Positions 1 through 7,032 of a DNA stretch of 12,619 nucleotides are shown one piece after another. Source of the DNA: UBA7359 sp964392105 (GTDB lineage Bacteria; Pseudomonadota; Gammaproteobacteria; Eutrophobiales; Eutrophobiaceae); contig CAYMPA010000088.1 of assembly GCA_964392105.1 (NCBI GenBank), positions 1 through 12,619 of the forward strand, given 5' to 3'. Position 1 is the stretch's first letter. Each line of letters opens with the position of its first letter. Below the pieces are notes generated by a model. It had not been told where the DNA came from. It was given only the letters and a program-made list of their open reading frames with translations, and made no database searches. The translations under genes were made by a program, and so were the position numbers.

Positions 1-142
1 GCAAATCACGTATTAGTTTTGCTTCTGGCAAGGCTTCAATATTGTCATAAAACAACTTAACCAGTTGTTTTAAACCGTTATCACCACCAATACGCTCGAA
101 TGTTGATTCCGGTCTGAATATTATTTCTTCATTAGTCGTCAC
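1..142 (-). CDS. Truncated haemoglobin, probably group II (N-terminal part only)
   Basis: The first 47 codons of a gene that runs off the left edge of the window. The peptide begins V(M)TTNEEIIFRPESTFERIGG and continues with DNGLKQLVKLFYDNIEALPE and AKLIRDL. This matches the N-terminal helices of bacterial truncated globins: an F-x-x-I/L-G-G turn, an L-V-x-x-F-Y-D helix, then a P-E-A-x-x-I-R stretch typical of group II. Such proteins bind haem and are linked to oxygen or nitric oxide handling in the cytoplasm. The haem-ligand His and distal residues lie outside the window. The start is GTG at 142-140, because an in-frame stop lies three codons upstream and no ATG is available. It overlaps the end of the preceding L,D-transpeptidase-fold gene by 11 bp, which suggests translational coupling. 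The family call is from the N-terminus alone. Confidence 0.72.
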   Translation of the reverse strand, partial: MTTNEEIIFRPESTFERIGGDNGLKQLVKLFYDNIEALPEAKLIRDL

Positions 143-611
143 TGATAGTTACCCTGGTTCCTGTATCTATCAATTCAAATAACTCGATGACATCCGAGTT
201 ACGCATTCGAACACAACCGCGTGAACCAGGTCGACCCATTTTCATATCATCTGGAGAACCATGGATATATATATATCGATCATGGCTATCCACATTCCCT
301 CCCTTGTTCTTTCCTTCTTCTGCGCCACTTAACCAGAGAATGCGAGTAAGTATCCAGTCCCGTTCCGGGTGCAATTCACGTAATGCCGACTCATATTTTT
401 CTCCCGTTGGTATTCTACCAACAAATACTGAATTTGATTCACATCCCTCACCGATTTTTTCTGTAATAATATGTTCACCACGTGGTGTACATTCACTATC
501 CATTTCCTCACCAGGACCGTTTTTGGCCGTAGAAATAGAATATTGTTTAATCAGTTTGTCTCCATCAAGTAGAGTCAACTTTTGATTTGAAATTGATATA
601 AGAATATACAT
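132..611 (-). CDS. L,D-transpeptidase (YkuD) domain protein without signal peptide
   Basis: A 159-residue protein made almost entirely of one YkuD-type catalytic domain. The active-site region is visible as IYIHGSPDD (His117) followed by GRPGSRGCVRMRN, with the nucleophile Cys133 15 residues after the His; the usual S-H-G-C is S-R-G-C here. Enzymes of this fold cross-link or anchor peptidoglycan through L,D-peptide bonds in the periplasm. No signal peptide or membrane anchor is visible: the protein starts directly with the beta strand MYILISISNQKLTLLD. I recall short, leaderless homologues in other gammaproteobacteria, so this is probably a family trait and not a truncation. The ATG lies 7 bp after the stop of the solute-binding protein gene and has no clear Shine-Dalgarno sequence, so translation probably depends on coupling. 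Its site of action and true substrate are uncertain. Confidence 0.88.
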   Translation of the reverse strand: MYILISISNQKLTLLDGDKLIKQYSISTAKNGPGEEMDSECTPRGEHIITEKIGEGCESNSVFVGRIPTGEKYESALRELHPERDWILTRILWLSGAEEGKNKGGNVDSHDRYIYIHGSPDDMKMGRPGSRGCVRMRNSDVIELFELIDTGTRVTISDD

Positions 612-618
612 TTATAAT

Positions 619-2136
619 TTAGAGTGAATTGTTTAATCTTGTAACATTTATTAATGAATCAAAATTACCATCTGTATTTAATTTATAACCTTTAATATCT
701 TTACGTACGGCTAAAACATTATCTTCATACCATAATGGAACATAGGGTAATGCATCAAATAAATATTGTTGTAGCTCACGATAATACTCAGCCTGTTTTG
801 TTAATGATTGTTCTACTTCGGCAATATCTATAATTGAATCGACATGAGCATCAATAAACCGACCTCGATTAGCACCATTGGGAGGTATTGCACTACTATG
901 AAATACGTAACGGAATATATCCGGCATTTTTAATCCAACCCAGGACAGGCTATACATCTGAAAACGACCTGCCTTGATATCACCATAAAATGTACCCCAG
1001 TCGTAACTACGAATGTCTATCTCAATTCCTACTGCCTTTAATTGATCCTGGATAATTGTAGCGAGGCGTAAACGAAAAGGGTTATTTGAAGTTTTGTAGG
1101 TTAATTTTAGCGGTGAATCAAGATCGTATCCGGCCTGCTTCAGTAAGAGCTTCGCCTTATTCGGATCATAATCATAACCTGTTAAGTTATGATTTCCGGC
1201 CCAATGGTCGGGTGGCAATAAAGCTCCAGCTTTGCGTGCTGACTCTCCCATAACGTATTGAATAATTGATCTGCGATCTATTGCATGTGCAATGGCATTT
1301 CTGACATGAATATTTCCAGTTTCAGGATCTTCAAGATTAAAACCAATATAAGTGAAGGTATTCCCCTGTTTTCTTTTTACATGTATTGACTCTTTATCAT
1401 CCAACCACTTAACAATTTCAGGTGGCAAGCTACTTTGAACTAAATCAATCTCGCCTCTTAATAATTTCAAAACTCTAACTATGGGATCTTTCAAAGCAAT
1501 GAATTCTATTGTTTGATTATCACTGATACGAATTAATTTTAATCGTGAATCATCTTTCCATTCTGAAATCCGCATCGGGCCGCTGCCAACAGGTTTTCGA
1601 TTAAAATTATGATTTTCAAAAACTAATTCTTCAGGAAGAATTCCGATTACTAGTCGACCAGGGAAAAGAGGATCGGCCTGTGATAACATAAAGTCGATCG
1701 TGTCCTCATTAATAACACTAATCGAATCGATCATTTGAATTGAACCCCTGTGTGGTGAAGCATTTTCGGGTTTCAATACAGAATCGTATGTTGCCTTGAC
1801 ATCATCTGCTGTTAACAATGACCCATCATGAAATTTTCTATCTTTGTTTTTTATTTTAAACCGATAGTGATCCGGTGCGAGTTGTTCCCAATTTGCCAAA
1901 TCAGGCACCATTTGATATTGCTCATCAAAATCAACCAAACTTTTATAGATTAGTCGTGTTATTCGATAGGATACAGCATCGGTTGCATAGCGTGGATCCA
2001 GAGTTACCGGGGCAGTATTTAAACCAAAGGCAATACTGTTTCGATTTACATCGGCACAAGCATTAATAAAAAATAATATACAACAGAAGATTGTAAATAA
2101 TATATTAGATTTACAGAAAACTGTTTTTAATATCAT
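619..2136 (-). CDS. Family 5 (OppA/DppA-like) extracellular solute-binding lipoprotein
   Basis: A 505-residue periplasmic binding protein of the peptide/nickel ABC-transporter type (SBP_bac_5). Residues 1-27 form a lipoprotein signal: a hydrophobic stretch to about residue 26 ending in the lipobox I-N-A-C with Cys27 as the lipid-modified residue. The mature part starts with the family pattern PVTLDPRYATD, then SLVDFDEQYQMVPDLA and FKIKNKDRKFHDGSLLTADD, followed by family-like segments NIHVRNAIAHAIDRRSII and LKLTYKTSNNPFRLRLATII. Proteins of this family capture oligopeptides, murein peptides or metal chelates. No permease or ATPase gene is adjacent, so it may work with a transporter encoded elsewhere. 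Its ATG overlaps the rlmD stop in ATGA, and the L,D-transpeptidase-fold gene follows after 7 bp. A link to murein peptides is suggested only by that neighbour. Confidence 0.88.
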   Translation of the reverse strand: MILKTVFCKSNILFTIFCCILFFINACADVNRNSIAFGLNTAPVTLDPRYATDAVSYRITRLIYKSLVDFDEQYQMVPDLANWEQLAPDHYRFKIKNKDRKFHDGSLLTADDVKATYDSVLKPENASPHRGSIQMIDSISVINEDTIDFMLSQADPLFPGRLVIGILPEELVFENHNFNRKPVGSGPMRISEWKDDSRLKLIRISDNQTIEFIALKDPIVRVLKLLRGEIDLVQSSLPPEIVKWLDDKESIHVKRKQGNTFTYIGFNLEDPETGNIHVRNAIAHAIDRRSIIQYVMGESARKAGALLPPDHWAGNHNLTGYDYDPNKAKLLLKQAGYDLDSPLKLTYKTSNNPFRLRLATIIQDQLKAVGIEIDIRSYDWGTFYGDIKAGRFQMYSLSWVGLKMPDIFRYVFHSSAIPPNGANRGRFIDAHVDSIIDIAEVEQSLTKQAEYYRELQQYLFDALPYVPLWYEDNVLAVRKDIKGYKLNTDGNFDSLINVTRLNNSL

Positions 2137-3461
2137 GCCTTTTGAAAAACAGCGATTGATTCAACATGGGCAGTATGAGGAAACATATCCATTACACCCG
2201 CCTTCTTTAAACTGAATCCTTTTTCATTTACAAGTATCCCTGCATCACGTGCCAGTGTTGCTGGATTACATGATATATAAACTACCCGTTTTACATCTGT
2301 TGTATTGATTTCAGAGATAATTTCTTTTGCACCAGTTCGGGCCGGATCCAATATAATTTTGTCATACGAATTTTTCATAAACTTATATGAGTCATTCAGA
2401 TTAGCAAGATCAGCAGCATAAAATTCAACGTTATCTATATCATTTCTATCTGCATTATTCTTTGCGCGCTGAACCAATTCTGAATCACCTTCCACACCCG
2501 TTACTGATTTCGCTCTACGTGAAAGCGGTAAGGTAAAATTACCAACACCACAGAATAGATCAAGAATAGCGTCATTCTTATCAGACTCGAGTAATTCAAC
2601 TGTTAACTTAATCATTTGTTGATTGATATCGACATTTATCTGGGTAAAGTCAGTGGGTTTATAATAAATAGTAATGCCATACTCATCCAGCTTATAAAAC
2701 AAGTCAGACTCATCACTATCGTTAAGACGATGCACGCTATCATAACCCGCTGGTTGTAGATATAATTTGAATTGATGCTCTTCTTCAAAGGCTTTTAACA
2801 TGCCGATATCGCCTTCAGTAAATTGTTCAAGATGCCTGATTACCAAAGCAGTAGCATTATCACTTACAGCAACTTCTATTTGCGGAATCTGATTATAGAT
2901 AGAAAGGCCTTTTATCAACTGTTGTAATACGGATAATTTTTTACCGATTGCAGGATGTAAGACCTCACAATGGTCTATATTTGCAACAAATGGGCTTCGT
3001 TTCTCACGGAAACCAACCAGTACCTTTTCTTTCTTTATAACGTACTTAACAGCCAAACGCGCTTTATGGCGATATCCAAACTCAAGTCCTTTTAATGGCG
3101 GTAACACCGATTCTGGTTGCACATCACCAAGATGGGTAAATTGTTCGAGTAAGACACTCTGTTTATGTTCCAGTTGTGCTTCCGCTTGCATATGTTGCAG
3201 GCTACAACCACCGCAATAACCAAAATATTCACAGCCTGGTTCAATACGTTGCTCATTAGCCGTAATTACATTTTCCGCAACACCCTCATCAAACTTTGAA
3301 CGTTCACTTACATATTTAAATTCAACCTGCTCCCCAGGCAACGCACCATCTATAAAGACAACCTTGCCATCAATATGCGCAACGCCCCTACCTTCATGAG
3401 ATAAGGATTCAATGTGGGCAGAGACAAGACCTTGTGGAAGTTTTCTACGACGACGTGACAT
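2133..3461 (-). CDS. rlmD: 23S rRNA (uracil-1939-C5)-methyltransferase RlmD
   Basis: A 442-residue SAM-dependent RNA methyltransferase that makes 5-methyluridine at U1939 of 23S rRNA (formerly RumA). An N-terminal TRAM-like RNA-binding domain (about 10-70, with HEGRGVAHIDGKVVFIDGA) is followed by the [4Fe-4S] ligands Cys77, Cys83, Cys86 (C-x5-C-x2-C) and Cys165. The Rossmann methyltransferase domain shows DLFCGVGNFTLPLS at about 301-314, LDPARTGAKE at 371-380, the catalytic cysteine Cys398 in YISCNPATLARD, and the base Glu434 in HTAHVES. Length and all key residues are normal. The ATG at 3461 begins 13 bp after the heptamer array and has no recognisable Shine-Dalgarno sequence. The 3' end overlaps the next gene by 4 bp. 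In other gammaproteobacteria rlmD often lies near cysM, as here. Confidence 0.96.
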   Translation of the reverse strand: MSRRRRKLPQGLVSAHIESLSHEGRGVAHIDGKVVFIDGALPGEQVEFKYVSERSKFDEGVAENVITANEQRIEPGCEYFGYCGGCSLQHMQAEAQLEHKQSVLLEQFTHLGDVQPESVLPPLKGLEFGYRHKARLAVKYVIKKEKVLVGFREKRSPFVANIDHCEVLHPAIGKKLSVLQQLIKGLSIYNQIPQIEVAVSDNATALVIRHLEQFTEGDIGMLKAFEEEHQFKLYLQPAGYDSVHRLNDSDESDLFYKLDEYGITIYYKPTDFTQINVDINQQMIKLTVELLESDKNDAILDLFCGVGNFTLPLSRRAKSVTGVEGDSELVQRAKNNADRNDIDNVEFYAADLANLNDSYKFMKNSYDKIILDPARTGAKEIISEINTTDVKRVVYISCNPATLARDAGILVNEKGFSLKKAGVMDMFPHTAHVESIAVFQKA

Positions 3462-3474
3462 TGTAATATTGTGG

Positions 3475-3712
3475 TTAGGGTTTAGGGTTTAGGGTTTAGG
3501 GTTTAGGGTTTAGAGTTTAGAGTTTAGAGTTTAGAGTTTAGAGTTTAGAGTTTAGAGNNNNNNNNNNNNNNNNNNNNNNNNNNNNNNNNNNNNNNNNNNN
3601 NNNNNNNNNNNNNNNNNNNNNNNNNNNNNNNNNNNNNNNNNNNNNNNNNNNNNNNNNTTAGGGTTTAGAGTTTAGAGTTTAGAGTTTAGAGTTTAGAGTT
3701 TAGAGTTTAGAG
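3475..3712. repeat. Heptamer tandem array (TTTAGGG / TTTAGAG), broken by an assembly gap
   Basis: A perfect 7-bp tandem repeat fills the space between the exonuclease gene and rlmD. Left of the gap: one partial unit (TTAGGG, 3475-3480), four TTTAGGG units (3481-3508) and seven TTTAGAG units (3509-3557). Right of the gap: TTAGGG (3658-3663) and seven TTTAGAG units (3664-3712). Outside the array the sequence is non-repetitive. TTTAGGG equals the plant-type telomere unit, but this array is internal to a bacterial operon-like region, so that is coincidental. Heptameric intergenic repeats are known in bacteria, for example in cyanobacteria and large sulfur bacteria. True copy number is unknown. 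Confidence 0.95.
3558..3657. other. Assembly gap of 100 Ns inside the heptamer array
   Basis: Exactly 100 unknown bases, the usual placeholder for a gap of unknown size. The 55 bases before it (3503-3557) are identical to the 55 bases after it (3658-3712), so the two contigs may simply overlap and the real gap may be zero or any whole number of repeat units. Confidence 0.97.
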
Positions 3713-3730
3713 AAAAGTATATCCTACACC

Positions 3731-4522
3731 CTATCTCCTATTACCTGGGTTTTCCCAGGCTTCAAGAAATTCTTTTAGATGTGGTTTGATTTCATTGTTC
3801 AGCATGTCGCGAACTTTATTACATTCATCTTCATATGCTTTTTCCGTTAGTCGACCGCGTATTAGCTCATATCGCAAATAAACCAGGTAGGTATTCAATA
3901 CATCCGTTTCACAATAATTACGGATTGCTTCTATCTCACCAGCTGCATAACAATCCCAAACCTTATCACCGCTCATGCCCATTTTCCCAGGGAACCCGAG
4001 TAGGGTTGCAATTTGATCAAGTGGTGCGCGTGCAGTTGTCATATAACCAGATATTACATCCATTAAATCTGTATGACGGCTATGAAAACGACTTAAATAA
4101 TTATTCCAGCGAAATCCTTGATCGTCATCACCGTTTTCCCAATAACGTTGAGCAACAACTTTGTGTAATAAGGAACGGTAGTGCAAAACCGGCAAATCAA
4201 AACCACTACCATTCCATGAAACAATCGTTGGTGTATAACGCTCAATTCCTTCAAAAAAACGTTGGATTAATTCTGCCTCATCTGAGTCGACATCCCCTAA
4301 TGACCAAACACTTAATTTGTCATGCGTTTTTAGTACAAGGGAAATAGCAACGATCTTATGTAAGTAATGTCGTAAAAAATCAGACTTCCCATCCGTTTCC
4401 TGACGACGATGACTAAACATTAATTCAGCTGCATCTTCTGCTTTCAGATCATCCAGGTTATACAGATTTTTGCCTGACTCAATATCCGGAACAGTCTCAA
4501 TATCAAATACAAGAACATTCAT
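3731..4522 (-). CDS. Predicted 3'-5' exonuclease related to the PolB exonuclease domain
   Basis: A 263-residue DnaQ-fold (DEDDy) nuclease resembling the proofreading domain of family B DNA polymerases but without a polymerase domain (the family filed as DNA_pol_B_exo2). Exo I is FDIETVPD with Asp7 and Glu9; Exo II is VSWNGSGFDLPVL with Asp109; Exo III is YCETDVLNTY with Tyr203 and Asp207. All four metal ligands and the Exo III tyrosine are present, so it should be an active nuclease on DNA or RNA 3' ends. Its cellular role is not established in the family as far as I know. It lies 25 bp downstream of cysM, with only a weak Shine-Dalgarno sequence. The stop is 18 bp before the heptamer array, so the array separates this gene from rlmD. 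Confidence 0.88.
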   Translation of the reverse strand: MNVLVFDIETVPDIESGKNLYNLDDLKAEDAAELMFSHRRQETDGKSDFLRHYLHKIVAISLVLKTHDKLSVWSLGDVDSDEAELIQRFFEGIERYTPTIVSWNGSGFDLPVLHYRSLLHKVVAQRYWENGDDDQGFRWNNYLSRFHSRHTDLMDVISGYMTTARAPLDQIATLLGFPGKMGMSGDKVWDCYAAGEIEAIRNYCETDVLNTYLVYLRYELIRGRLTEKAYEDECNKVRDMLNNEIKPHLKEFLEAWENPGNRR

Positions 4523-4547
4523 AATGATTTATTATTTTCCAGACAAA

Positions 4548-5477
4548 TTAGGAAGGAAAAACGTCAGTTGATAAATAGCGATCACCCCGATCACAAATGA
4601 TCGAAACAATCACAGCATCTTCAACTTCTTTTGAGATTTGTAATGCTGCGGCCATGGCACCGCCAGAAGATATCCCGGCGAAGATCCCTTCCTGGGCACC
4701 TAGTTCTAGAGTCGTTTTTTCCGCAAGATCCTGGCCAATATCAATAATTCGATCCACACGTACCGGTTCATAGATCTTCGGTAAATAGGCTTCGGGCCAA
4801 CGCCGAATACCAGGAATGCGTGAACCCTCTTCAGGCTGAACACCGATAATCTGGATATCAGGATTCTTTTCTTTCAAAAAACGTGATGTCCCCATGATAG
4901 TTCCCGTTGTGCCCATTGAACTGACAAAGTGTGTGATCTTGCTATTGGTATCACGCCATATTTCCGGTCCTGTCCCTTCATAATGAGAACGAGGATTATC
5001 CGGATTAGCGAATTGGTCGAGTACCTTTCCTTCACCTCTTGCTTCCATTTCCCTGGAAACATCGATGGCCTCTTCCATACTGCCTTCGTCCGACGTTAAT
5101 ACTATCTCCGCGCCAAATGCTTTCATAACTGCACGACGTTCAATACTCATATTCTCCGGCATGATTAATATCATACGAAAACCACGGATTGCAGCTGCCA
5201 TAGCCAGCGCGATACCTGTATTACCACTGGTTGCCTCAATCAAGGTATCACCAGGATTAATTTCACCACGCTCTTCAGCATGTTTAATCATGCTGAGTGC
5301 CGGCCTGTCTTTAACAGAACCCGCTGGATTATTTCCTTCAAGCTTGGCAAGAATGATATTACTGGTCTCACCGGGTAAGCGTTGCAATCTTACCAATGGT
5401 GTATTACCAACAAACGATTCTAAAGTTGGAAAGTCAGGCAAATTATCATTAACGTCATTAACTGCGGATGTACTCAT
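4548..5477 (-). CDS. cysM: Cysteine synthase B (O-acetylserine sulfhydrylase B)
   Basis: A 309-residue PLP-dependent enzyme that makes cysteine from O-acetylserine and sulfide; CysM-type enzymes can also use thiosulfate. Visible landmarks: FVGNTPLVRLQRL near the N-terminus, the PLP Schiff-base lysine Lys56 in NPAGSVKDRPA, the substrate loop TSGNTG at 83-88, the phosphate-binding GTTGTIMG, and a C-terminal IICDRGDRYLSTDVF typical of CysM more than CysK. Length fits the family (about 300). The ATG directly abuts the rimI stop codon (TAAATG), implying translational coupling. A stretch of about 15 residues before the conserved core is longer than in many homologues, but no better start is apparent. 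Confidence 0.94.
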   Translation of the reverse strand: MSTSAVNDVNDNLPDFPTLESFVGNTPLVRLQRLPGETSNIILAKLEGNNPAGSVKDRPALSMIKHAEERGEINPGDTLIEATSGNTGIALAMAAAIRGFRMILIMPENMSIERRAVMKAFGAEIVLTSDEGSMEEAIDVSREMEARGEGKVLDQFANPDNPRSHYEGTGPEIWRDTNSKITHFVSSMGTTGTIMGTSRFLKEKNPDIQIIGVQPEEGSRIPGIRRWPEAYLPKIYEPVRVDRIIDIGQDLAEKTTLELGAQEGIFAGISSGGAMAAALQISKEVEDAVIVSIICDRGDRYLSTDVFPS

Positions 5478-5957
5478 TTATTTATCATTTCTCAAAACAG
5501 TTCTAGCAAATATTAACGCATCTTCACGACCCATCTTAGCCGGATAATAATTTCGACGCATTCCGATTTCATCAAAGCCCGATTCAAGATATAGCTTGAT
5601 AGCAGCAAAATTAGATGGTCTGACCTCCAGGAAGGTCATGTTTGCATTGTGCTCTTGCGCTAACTCTAACAAATGTGCCAATAATATTTTACCTAAGCCT
5701 ATTGATTGGTAATCAGGATGAACACACAGATTTAAAATATGCGATTCACTAACTGCTACTGACATAACACCATAGGAAACTAATACTTGATCACGTTCCA
5801 GTACCCAACAACAATAGCCCACGCGTAAACAATCCTGAAAGATTGTTTCACTCCATGGAAAATCATAGACACGCTTTTCAATATCCATGACTAACTCGAT
5901 ATCATCTTCAGACATAGGCCTGATATGTATTTTTGCTTCCTTGATAACGGCACTCAT
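5478..5957 (-). CDS. rimI: Ribosomal protein S18 alanine N-acetyltransferase RimI
   Basis: A 159-residue GNAT-fold acetyltransferase that acetylates the N-terminal alanine of ribosomal protein S18. It has IRPMSEDDIELVMDIEKRVY at the N-terminus, WSETIFQDCL, the core strand ILNLCVHPDYQSIGLGKILL with the acetyl-CoA loop Q-x-x-G-x-G, then FLEVRPSNFAAIKLYLESGF and the terminal RRNYYPA segment expected of RimI. I place the start at the ATG at 5957. The frame stays open another 90 codons upstream to an ATG at 6227, but that stretch lies in the repeat element and encodes no GNAT sequence. The gene follows udg and abuts cysM with no spacer. Confidence 0.92.
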   Translation of the reverse strand: MSAVIKEAKIHIRPMSEDDIELVMDIEKRVYDFPWSETIFQDCLRVGYCCWVLERDQVLVSYGVMSVAVSESHILNLCVHPDYQSIGLGKILLAHLLELAQEHNANMTFLEVRPSNFAAIKLYLESGFDEIGMRRNYYPAKMGREDALIFARTVLRNDK

Positions 5958-5958
5958 A

Positions 5959-6328
5959 ACCCTAGATTCCGTAGTTGACAGCTTTTTGCTCCTGCAAAAG
6001 CTGAATACACGCCGTCCATGGCGATAACGTGGTTGAGTGTACGCCAGATCGGTGTGATTGGCGTAGTAAAAATATGAAGGAATGGTATGCCCTTGCTGAC
6101 AAAATCTCTGGGAGCGAATTTTTAACCGTGGAGCAAAGCGACACTGGCCCGAAGGGCAAAGTCCAGGGATGGACTTTGTAGTATTTTTGCTTGGCCAGGC
6201 GTGTCGAGATGGCATGCAATCGACCACGTAGTGCCTTCAACCAGTAAGTGAACGTTGGCATAGTATGATTTTTTTATCTCTCATAGGCTCAGGTTCTCAT
6301 CGTGGCGATCAACTGTGGAAGCTAGGAT
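5959..6328. repeat. MITE-like intergenic element with terminal inverted repeats (udg/rimI junction)
   Basis: A 370-bp non-coding stretch bounded by an imperfect inverted repeat: 5959-5982 (starts ACCCTAGATTCC) against the complement of 6305-6328 (starts ATCCTAGCTTCC), 18 of 24 positions matching. TA dinucleotides lie at or within one base of both ends (5957-5958 and 6330-6331), which would fit a TA target duplication. Inside are several hairpins: CGCC/GGCG at 6010-6023, TACGCCA/TGGCGTA at 6040-6065, GCCC/GGGC at 6147-6157 and an 8-bp stem CAAAGTCC/GGACTTTG at 6157-6178. The right end contains the udg stop codon; the left end starts 2 bp from the rimI ATG. No transposase is encoded. Spurious open frames cross it on the minus strand. 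The call rests on structure; copies elsewhere in the genome would be needed for proof. Confidence 0.5.
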
Positions 6329-7026
6329 GTAACTTCCCTGTATGTTTGCATTGCGAATTTAAGGTCTTCCCAAACTTTACGCTTTTCACGCGGCGAGCGT
6401 AGTAGATATGCTGGATGATAAGTCACTATAACCGGCAGGTTGTTATCCGGATGTTGATAGCGATTACCCCGCATTTTCCCAATTGGCGTGTCTACCTTTA
6501 ACAGGTTTTGTGCGGCGATACGCCCAACGGCTAAAATAATTTTAGGTTGAATTAATTCAATTTGTTGTTGCAGGAATGCTGCACAAGCAACCACTTCTTC
6601 CGGTTTTGGATCACGATTATTTGGTGGCCTGCATTTTAATATATTGGCAATGAATACCTGCTCTCTTCGTAATCCCATCGCAAGTAACATTGAATTTAAT
6701 AACTTACCAGCACGACCGACAAATGGTTCTCCCTGACGGTCTTCATCTGCACCCGGTGCTTCACCAATAACTAACCAGTCTGCATTGGAGCTACCTGCAC
6801 CGAAAACAGTCTGTGTCCTTGATTCATGTAAACTACATTGTTTACAAACCGCGACCTGTTTTGCCAGACTATCCAATTCTTGTGAAAAGGCATTAACGGG
6901 TAATTTATTTTCATTTAAAACTGTTTCATCAACAGAGTCACCCTCAATTTCCGGAAGTCCTGCTTTGCGTTCCAACCATATTGAGATACCCATCTCTTTT
7001 AGATATTGCTGTTGATACGATAGCAT
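6322..7026 (-). CDS. Uracil-DNA glycosylase, family 4 (Fe-S type)
   Basis: A 234-residue enzyme that removes uracil from DNA as the first step of base excision repair. It carries the four cysteines for a [4Fe-4S] cluster (Cys61 and Cys64 in VCKQCSLHESR, Cys132 in LKCRPPNNRDP, Cys148), the catalytic motif IGEAPGADEDRQGEPFVGRA, and the DNA-binding motif TYHPAYLLRS. I chose ATG 7026, which gives MLSYQQQYLKEMGISIWLER, the usual family N-terminus. The ATG at 7068 would add 14 residues encoded inside the adjoining repeat element. A variable linker of about 40 residues precedes the first cysteine. The stop codon TAG lies within the terminal repeat of the downstream element, so the last residues may have been altered by its insertion. 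It resembles the phage SPO1 polymerase-related domain often reported for this family. Confidence 0.92.
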   Translation of the reverse strand: MLSYQQQYLKEMGISIWLERKAGLPEIEGDSVDETVLNENKLPVNAFSQELDSLAKQVAVCKQCSLHESRTQTVFGAGSSNADWLVIGEAPGADEDRQGEPFVGRAGKLLNSMLLAMGLRREQVFIANILKCRPPNNRDPKPEEVVACAAFLQQQIELIQPKIILAVGRIAAQNLLKVDTPIGKMRGNRYQHPDNNLPVIVTYHPAYLLRSPREKRKVWEDLKFAMQTYREVTS

Positions 7027-7032
7027 AATGTC

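Noticed and set aside
3475..3712. Plant telomere or eukaryotic contamination (TTTAGGG repeats)
   Set aside because: The array is flanked on both sides by bacterial genes, is internal, and switches to TTTAGAG units. A bacterial heptamer microsatellite is simpler.
3835..4347. A 170-codon plus-strand open frame opposite the exonuclease gene
   Set aside because: It is the antisense shadow of a gene with full catalytic motifs and has no family resemblance of its own.
5962..6261. A 99-codon minus-strand frame across the udg-rimI element
   Set aside because: Its sequence is the translation of repeat hairpins, overlaps another open frame in the same DNA, and has no recognisable domain.
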